Positions 41,884 through 47,199 of a stretch of 47,199 nt of DNA are shown in pieces (position 1 is the stretch's first letter; the number at the start of each line of letters is the position of its first letter). The notes under the pieces are model-generated. The model ran no database searches and was not told the DNA's origin. It worked only from the letters and a program-made list of their open reading frames with translations. Location of the stretch: the NCBI RefSeq assembly GCF_000281045.1, contig NW_008246142.1, forward strand, positions 38,422-85,620, read 5' to 3'. A program made the position numbers and the translations under genes. The stretch is from Saprolegnia diclina VS20. Lineage: Eukaryota > Oomycota > Saprolegniomycetes > Saprolegniales > Saprolegniaceae.

Positions 41884-42282
41884 ATAGATGATGATAATAT
41901 GATGAAGACGATTAGACCCTGCGTAGTAAGGTGATGCCGTCAAACGTATAGCCAAGTCCACCAAGAGCGTAGCGCTACCGAGGGCCTATAAGTCCTCGAA
42001 GATCTTAGAGGTGTCGTACGTCGTTGGTGCTCTGCTCTGGCAAAGTCGATCCTGTGTTCGAGCACGCTCTCGTGGAAGAGACCGAACCCTGGCTCGGTGC
42101 TCGATACATTGATATTTGGGAAACAGCGCCACTGTCGATGTACACTATCTAGGTACATCTTGACACATGAGTGCCAAATAGTATAAAACATTGTAAATAG
42201 CGTTGATACTAAATATAGACTTTATGGGTACACTATTTATGCGCTGTGTTGGTTGGTGGCATCAAGTGAGAAATCAGTTTCG
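41884..42282. other. Intergenic spacer
   Basis: About 400 bp between co-oriented FCF2 and FYV7, AT-richer at 42120-42240. No element recognised. Confidence 0.5.
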
Positions 42283-42846
42283 ATGAGCAGCAAGGGCGGG
42301 AAGGCCAAGGGCAGTGGCCTCAGCTTGGAGCGCTTCATCCGCGGCAAGGCGCGGCCGACCAACTTCAAGAGCGAGAGCGCGGGCGGGAAGCGGCGCCGCG
42401 TTGAGAAGGCTGTGCTGCTGCGCACGTACCGCAAGGTCAAGGAGCGCGAAGAGGTGCCGGCGAAAGCGGGCGGTGGACCGTCCTTCTATGACAAGGTACA
42501 ACGCGTCGTTGTCGTGATGAACGTGGTAGCTCATGGCGTCTAGTTCTTTGCGTCGATGAACGATGGCGACGACGGCGACCGGCCGGCGAAGAAGGCGCCG
42601 CGGGACGAGAGCGACAAGGCGCGCAAGCCCGATCCGCTCTTCAAGGCCAAGCGCAAGGCGCAGGGCGTGCGGGACGAGCGCCAAGCCAAGCGCCAGGCGA
42701 TCGAAGCCAAGCTCGAGGAGAAGCAGTCCAAGATCGTCGCGCGCAAGAAGCGCCATGTCAAGCTGAGTCTGCGCACCAAGACGGGCCAGCCTGTGATCAA
42801 GCACCAGATGAAGGATTTGTTGCACAAGCTGCGGCAGTCGTCCTAG
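42283..42846 (+). CDS. FYV7: FYV7-like rRNA-processing protein
   Basis: 171 residues, highly basic, two exons (intron 42496-42543). N-terminus MSSKGGKAKGSGLSLERFIR, then SFYDKFFASMNDGD, an acidic patch, KARKPDPLFKAKRKAQGVRD, a long basic helix (QAKRQAIEAKLEEKQSK) and the family-defining C-terminal motif LRTKTGQPVIKHQMKDLLHK. FYV7 family proteins act in pre-18S rRNA maturation in the nucleolus. It follows FCF2, another small-subunit processome gene, on the same strand. It is convergent with ACP. Confidence 0.85.
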
Positions 42847-42950
42847 TCGTCTCGCATGCAGTCGTCTAACATAACAAGCACAAACAAGTACACAACAACG
42901 CACAGTCGTGAGGTACATAGTATTGGCAAAGCGTAAGACTAGTCGTGTAT

Positions 42951-43283
42951 TTACTTGGCCATCGGGTGGGCGGCAACGTAGTCGATGACCTGGGCCGGCG
43001 TCAAGAGGCGCTCGGCCTCGTTATCCGGGATCTCAATGATAAATTCTTCTTCCATGGCCATGACGACTTCAACGACGTCAAGCGAGTCGAGGCCGAGGTC
43101 TTCGACAAACTTGGCCGTCTCCTGGACCTTGGTGGCCTCGACCTTGTCGAAGTTCTTGATCACGCTGAGGACGCGCTCGCTGACCTCGTTGCGGTCAAGG
43201 AAGGTCTGGCTCGCGAAGAAGCGGCGGGGCGCGCTCTTGGCGGCGACGGACCGGACAAGCGGGGCAGCGAAGCGGGCGAACAT
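42951..43283 (-). CDS. NDUFAB1: Mitochondrial acyl carrier protein / complex I subunit
   Basis: Intronless, 110 residues. Presequence MFARFAAPLVRSVAAKSAPR, then the four-helix ACP fold with the phosphopantetheine Ser in DLGLDSLDVVEVVMAMEEEF. It carries acyl intermediates for mitochondrial fatty-acid and lipoate synthesis and, as the 4'-phosphopantetheine form, joins LYR proteins in complex I and Fe-S assembly. Confidence 0.96.
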   Translation of the reverse strand: MFARFAAPLVRSVAAKSAPRRFFASQTFLDRNEVSERVLSVIKNFDKVEATKVQETAKFVEDLGLDSLDVVEVVMAMEEEFIIEIPDNEAERLLTPAQVIDYVAAHPMAK

Positions 43284-44114
43284 ATCTGCGGTTCTTGACT
43301 AAAAGACAAAACTGACCGCTGCTGGCCACCCACGCGTAGGCTGTTGCACCCCACACGGTAGCGCATACAAATCGCCAGCTTAAACGCAGCTTTTAATACC
43401 TCTGCAAAAATAATAGATTGGAATATATTTTTTCAGAGGTTTTCCGTCGACCTTCCCACCGCGTTGCAGCGTGCGGCAAACCTCCAAGAACGAATGAAGT
43501 TCATTTGCGTTCGATTACGCTGCGAGGTGCTCTCGCAAGTGCGATACCAGCCACGTACTTAGTACGCGCTGCGATCTTCACGTGAAGAATGTGGGAAATG
43601 AAAGGGTCAACGAATGTTCCAGCCGAACAAAAGCCACGACACTGCCGTTGACGCACAGAGCGTGACCAAGATGGAGAAGCATTGCCCATTGCCTCCGACA
43701 AGACGGAGATGATGCCACCGCCCAGATGCAACCGGAGACGCTTCAAGAATTCCTGCAGCCGTGCACTTGCATTTAACGAGACACGTATCGCCTATACTAT
43801 GTGGCGTTGGGGATGCGCAACATCCGCTGCCAACTCGTTGATGTACCTTGCGAAGCGTGCCATGACAGAGAAGGTCGTTTCGCGATGTTTCGAGCGACAC
43901 GGCGGGCAAATGGCGTTTCTCACCGTGGTTTATGTGCTTTATGCGTGGGAAATGTTCAGATGCGAGAGGGAGTCGCACTTGAGCGGGCGACTGTTCAGTT
44001 GGCGGAGGGCCGCCAGCTCGGGCGAAAAGACAGGGCCGCAGGGTGGTCCTTGACTGCGAATTTGTATGTCGTCGCCATTCCCGCATTTCCCACCGGAGCA
44101 GCAACACCGAGACC
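43284..44114. promoter_or_regulatory. Divergent spacer ACP/VDAC
   Basis: 830 bp between start codons. It contains a 15-bp imperfect inverted repeat at 43398-43440 (below). Long open frames over 43600-44100 on both strands show no recognised domain. Confidence 0.45.
43398..43440. repeat. Inverted repeat / potential hairpin upstream of ACP
   Basis: Arms ACCTCTGCAAAAATA (43398-43412) and TATTTTTTCAGAGGT (43426-43440) pair over 15 bp with one mismatch around a 13-nt loop containing ATTGG. Confidence 0.8.
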
Positions 44115-44963
44115 ATGGCGGCGCCGTTGTACAAGGACATTAGCAAGAAGGCCGAGAACGTCCTCGGCGACGACTACGACTACAGCCGCAAGCTCAAGAT
44201 CAAGACCAAGACGGCCAACGGCGTGACCTTCACGACCGAAGGCGCCATGGCCGCCAACAAGTCGATCCTGGCCAAGGTCGGCGCCAGCTTCCGCGTGCCC
44301 CAGGTCGGCGGCTTGACGATTAGCAAGCTCCAGGCCACGACGGCCGGCCGCGTCCTTGTCGAGGGTGACATTGCCAACGCGATTGTCGACAACCTCAAGG
44401 TCTCGTTCAAGCTCGAGGACGGCTCGCGCAAGACGAACGCCAAGCAGGTTGGCAAGCTCGGCCTTGAGTACAAGCAGGCCGCCTTCACGACCAACGTCGA
44501 GGCCGACATCACGGGCAAGAACGTGACGGGTGCGGCCGTCTCGGTCATCAGCGGCGTCACCATTGGTGCCCACGGTGCGTTCAACGTCGAGAAGTCGGCG
44601 GTCTCGGACTTTGGCGGTGCCCTCGCCTTCAGCGGCGCCGACTACCAGGTGTCGGTTGCCTCGAAGAAGAGCTTGAAGACGGTCGCGGCCAACTTCTACC
44701 ACAAGCCCTGCTCGTCGACAATCTACGCTGCGTCGATCGACTACGACGTTCAGACGGCGGCCAACGCGGTCACGCTCGGTGGTCGCTACACGGCCAACGC
44801 CGAGACGACGTACGCCGGCAAGATCAACTCGGACGGCTTTGTCTCGCTTGCGTGCATCCAGAAGGTCACGCCGTTCCTCTCGTTGACGACGTCGGCCCAC
44901 ATTGACGCCAAGCACTTCGAGGGCGATGCCCACAAGTTTGGCCTTGGCTTGACCATCGGCTAA
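44115..44963 (+). CDS. VDAC: Voltage-dependent anion channel (mitochondrial porin)
   Basis: Outer-mitochondrial-membrane beta-barrel for metabolite exchange; intronless, 282 residues, the usual VDAC length. It starts MAAPLYKDISKKAENVLGDD, whose N-terminal amphipathic helix is followed by YDYSRKLKIKTKTANGV. Alternating beta strands fill the rest (LGLEYKQAAFTTNVEADITG; NAVTLGGRYTANAETTYAGK), ending AHKFGLGLTIG, the eukaryotic porin C-terminal beta signal. Codon use is strongly biased to C-ending codons, consistent with high expression. Confidence 0.95.
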   Translation: MAAPLYKDISKKAENVLGDDYDYSRKLKIKTKTANGVTFTTEGAMAANKSILAKVGASFRVPQVGGLTISKLQATTAGRVLVEGDIANAIVDNLKVSFKLEDGSRKTNAKQVGKLGLEYKQAAFTTNVEADITGKNVTGAAVSVISGVTIGAHGAFNVEKSAVSDFGGALAFSGADYQVSVASKKSLKTVAANFYHKPCSSTIYAASIDYDVQTAANAVTLGGRYTANAETTYAGKINSDGFVSLACIQKVTPFLSLTTSAHIDAKHFEGDAHKFGLGLTIG

Positions 44964-45040
44964 ATCGTCATTCGACTAGAACACGCCCAGTAGTATATTG
45001 TGTACGGTGACCAAGCTATTATAATTCTGTCGTATCCACA

Positions 45041-46364
45041 CTACGCATCCCTGGCCGTGCGCAGCGCCGTGGACGAAATGTCATTGCGGAACGACGTCTC
45101 GGGCATTGGCACAAACAGCGACTGGAACGGGGCGGGCACCTGCGACACGACAGTCTCGGCGGCCACGAAGGCGTCGCCGACCTGTCGACCAGCGACCACA
45201 AATGAGCACCCGAGCGACGATATGCGGGCGAGCGCGGCCCACAGCGCTTCCTGGCTCTGGTCGTAGTACCTGAGGTCGAGGAGACGTACGGCCGTGTCGG
45301 CGCCAATGACAAACGCGCACGAAGGGAAGAGCGCTGCTTTCTCGAGGAAGAGCGACGCATTCGTGAGCACGACTGCCGCGTGATGCTCCGACACAATCGC
45401 CTGGACGCGGGCCTGGAGCGCGTCCCCGCCGACGCTTCCCTTGTCGGCGTTGCGCACCGAGAGCTCGTACAGAATGCGGCGTGGCGGCTCGCCCGAAGCG
45501 GCAGCCAGCGCAGCCTGCGCCGTCGCCGCCATTTGCGTGTGGCCCACATGCATCGGGTTGAAGGAGCCTGGCACGACGAGCATGCGGCGCCATGGCATGT
45601 CCCGTAGGATCGTCGCCGGCGGCAAGTACGCGACGGTCTCGTGCGGGCCGGTCGGCAGCTGCAAGCCGGACGTCGTCAGCGTGGCGATGGGCGCGTCCTC
45701 CACGAGCGAGTCGCCCGTGTGCGACGTGCAGAGCTCGCGCAGGGACGCTTGCAGCGCCATGTCAACGTTGGCGGCTTTGGCCAGCGCCAGCACGACAAGG
45801 TGCCCGACGCACTCGTCTTCCTACGCGTTGACGTCCGAGACAGGACTAGGTTTGCAGCAGTACCTCCTTGCGCGTGCGCGCGCCCTTCTCCATCTCGAGC
45901 TTGAAGTGATGGATGGCGTCGACCGTGTGAAGTGAGAGAAAGGCGCGGTGCGAGCCCCGGCGCGGCTCGGACGACACCAAGGCGGCCGTGCACCCAATGC
46001 CTGCGAAACGATCGTGAGCCACAGATTGTCAAGAGACGACGATTGCACCGATGCATGCGGCCGCATCGTCGAGGGGCACGAGCCGCCGCCCGCGTTCGAG
46101 CGCCTTCTTGCCCATGAGCGTCGCCACGTCTTTGCTCGAGAAGCCGAGCGTCTCGAGCTGCGTGCCAGGCACTTGCAGGAAGTCGGCCATGCTCTCACGA
46201 TGATAGGGCACGAGCACTTCGAGGAGCGTGGACGACGCGCCGCAGGTGCCGAGGATCTCACCGACGGCGCTGCCACCGCCGCCCGAGACGCTTACGACGC
46301 ACTGGACGCGCTTGGACGTATAGATCTGCTGGAGCGCCGCCCGGACCGTCGCTGCGGCTGCCAT
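45041..46364 (-). CDS. CinA-like domain fused to nucleotidylyltransferase
   Basis: About 410 residues in three exons (introns 49 and 44 nt, donors GTGC and GTAC). N-terminal half: CinA/PncC-type fold, with VSVSGGGGSAVGEILG, LLEVLVPYHRESMADFL and ACIGIGCTAALVSSEPRRGS. C-terminal half: nucleotidylyltransferase with VVPGSFNPMHVGHTQMA, whose HVGH is the HxGH active-site signature, and a second GFTFF-like position occupied by FVIGADTAVRLLDLRYY. Its end, SFRNDISSTALR, is the ISSTxLR motif that binds ATP phosphate. Together the domains suggest nicotinamide mononucleotide or related nucleotide salvage; substrates are not certain. A similar fusion exists in plants. Confidence 0.9.
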
Positions 46365-46733
46365 GGTGCTCGCAATTTAATTCCGTATTTTGCCCAATCA
46401 AATGCAGTCATCGACTTCAAGTTGCAAATGCGTCAGAACGGGCGCCGTGAGCCCGCCCGGGTGCATGCCTTGTAGCGCAGAGCTGCAAGGCCAAGGATAC
46501 AACCTCCATCACCTTGATGTACCTTCATTTGCCCTGGCGGTCCAGGCTAGGCGCGAGAGCTTAGTTCTCGGGCTAGAGTAACTGATGATGGTCGCTCGTT
46601 GCCCAACATTCGCGCCTTCCATGGCCTATGAGGTGGCGCCAGCGAACTCTGCGGCTTCGCATCGAGCTCGGTGTCCATCAAAAGCCTCGTTGCTGACCGA
46701 CTTGGTCACGGGAGATCACAAGATTATAGTGTG
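46365..46733. promoter_or_regulatory. Divergent promoter CinA-NTase/ARL
   Basis: 369 bp between start codons. ATTTTGCCCAATCA (46387-46400) is a CCAAT-type element about 25 bp from the CinA-nucleotidylyltransferase ATG. No other gene is visible. Confidence 0.45.
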
Positions 46734-47199
46734 ATGGGGGCAGACCACTCGACGCCACCGCCGACCAAGCAGCGCCGCGTCGCCATCCTCGGCCCGTCGG
46801 GCGCCGGCAAGACGACGCTCCTTCTCCAATGGGCCCACCACGCTACGGGACCGACGCTACCGACTGTCGGGTTCAATGTCGAGACCGTTGCCTTCGAGGA
46901 CACCCGCTTCACGATGTGGGACATTCCAGGCCAAGTCGCTTTGCAGCCGTGCTGGCCGCAGTACTGCAGCAGTGTTGACGCAGTGGTCTTTGTCGTGGAC
47001 GCGACCGACCGCAGTAGCCTTGGTGCAGCGAGGGATGCACTGCATGCGGCGTTTGCCGTCGCCCGCCCGTCTCGCTGTCTCCTCGTGGCCAACAAGATGG
47101 ACCAGCCCGACTGCGTCGATGCGTTAGAGCTGCTTGCGGTGCTTCGACCTGGCGATGTCTTTGGCATTTCCTGGAGTTATTGCGCGGTCAGTGCGACGC
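46734..47199 (+). CDS. ARF-like small GTPase, 3' truncated
   Basis: At least 155 residues; the C-terminus is outside the window. MGADHSTPPP gives a Gly2 for possible N-myristoylation. The G1 P-loop is GPSGAGKTT, switch I LPTVGFNVETV with its Thr and the ARF-type interswitch, G3 WDIPGQ, G4 NKMD, and G5 CAVSA. The TVGFNVE sequence makes it ARF/ARL rather than SRP-receptor beta. G3 is normally WDxGGQ; here the first Gly is Pro. It probably acts in membrane traffic or cilia, but the subtype cannot be told. Confidence 0.85.
   Translation, partial: MGADHSTPPPTKQRRVAILGPSGAGKTTLLLQWAHHATGPTLPTVGFNVETVAFEDTRFTMWDIPGQVALQPCWPQYCSSVDAVVFVVDATDRSSLGAARDALHAAFAVARPSRCLLVANKMDQPDCVDALELLAVLRPGDVFGISWSYCAVSAT

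Noticed and set aside
43607-44146. Long open frames on both strands upstream of VDAC
   Set aside because: No domain, unsupported starts and overlap with the VDAC 5' region; expected by chance in GC-rich DNA.

Overview
The window looks like compact nuclear DNA of an oomycete, most likely a Saprolegniales water mould; this placement is an inference. The evidence is GC-rich coding sequence, very short introns (about 40-57 nt) that mostly begin GTAC and end TAG, and a recognisably oomycete gene set: an LRR receptor-like kinase, a multi-TM protein fused to a kinase, an ankyrin-repeat protein of the common oomycete style, and cysteine-rich surface proteins. No prokaryotic operon features, rRNA, tRNA or CRISPR were found.

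Left part (1-15.6 kb): 3'-truncated LRR receptor-like kinase (-), RMND1/DUF155 mitochondrial protein (+), PlsC-type acyltransferase (-), SmD3 (+), Bin3/MePCE RNA cap methyltransferase (-), SRP68 (+), a small membrane protein (-), a decayed Ty3/gypsy pol relic, a C69 dipeptidase-like ectoenzyme (-), and EMG1/NEP1 (-). Middle (15.6-31 kb): multi-TM kinase (-), ankyrin protein (-), an AT-rich spacer, SCO1 (+), complex I NDUFS8 (-), a membrane-anchored DcpS (+), a very large GCC2/GCC3-type cysteine-rich protein with a GPI-type tail (-), and a small secreted protein (+). Right part (31-47 kb): a CCR4-type EEP protein with an inserted fibronectin III domain (-), LRRC51 (+), two tail-to-tail paralogous membrane LRR-Notch-repeat proteins, FCF2 (+), FYV7 (+), mitochondrial acyl carrier protein (-), VDAC (+), a CinA-nucleotidylyltransferase fusion (-), and a truncated ARF-like GTPase (+).

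Genes largely alternate strands, giving tight divergent promoters (as little as 51 bp between start codons) and convergent 3' ends (as little as 9 bp between stop codons). Several housekeeping promoters carry an extended CCAAT element, and two carry it as an inverted pair with the same 7-bp spacer. Functional themes are RNA metabolism (SmD3, Bin3, DcpS, CCR4-like, EMG1, FCF2, FYV7), mitochondria (RMND1, SCO1, NDUFS8, ACP, VDAC), the secretory pathway (SRP68), and surface sensing (LRR kinase, multi-TM kinase, LRR-LNR pair, GCC2/3 protein). Exon structures were worked out by eye from splice signals and reading frames, so individual junctions may be a few bases off.
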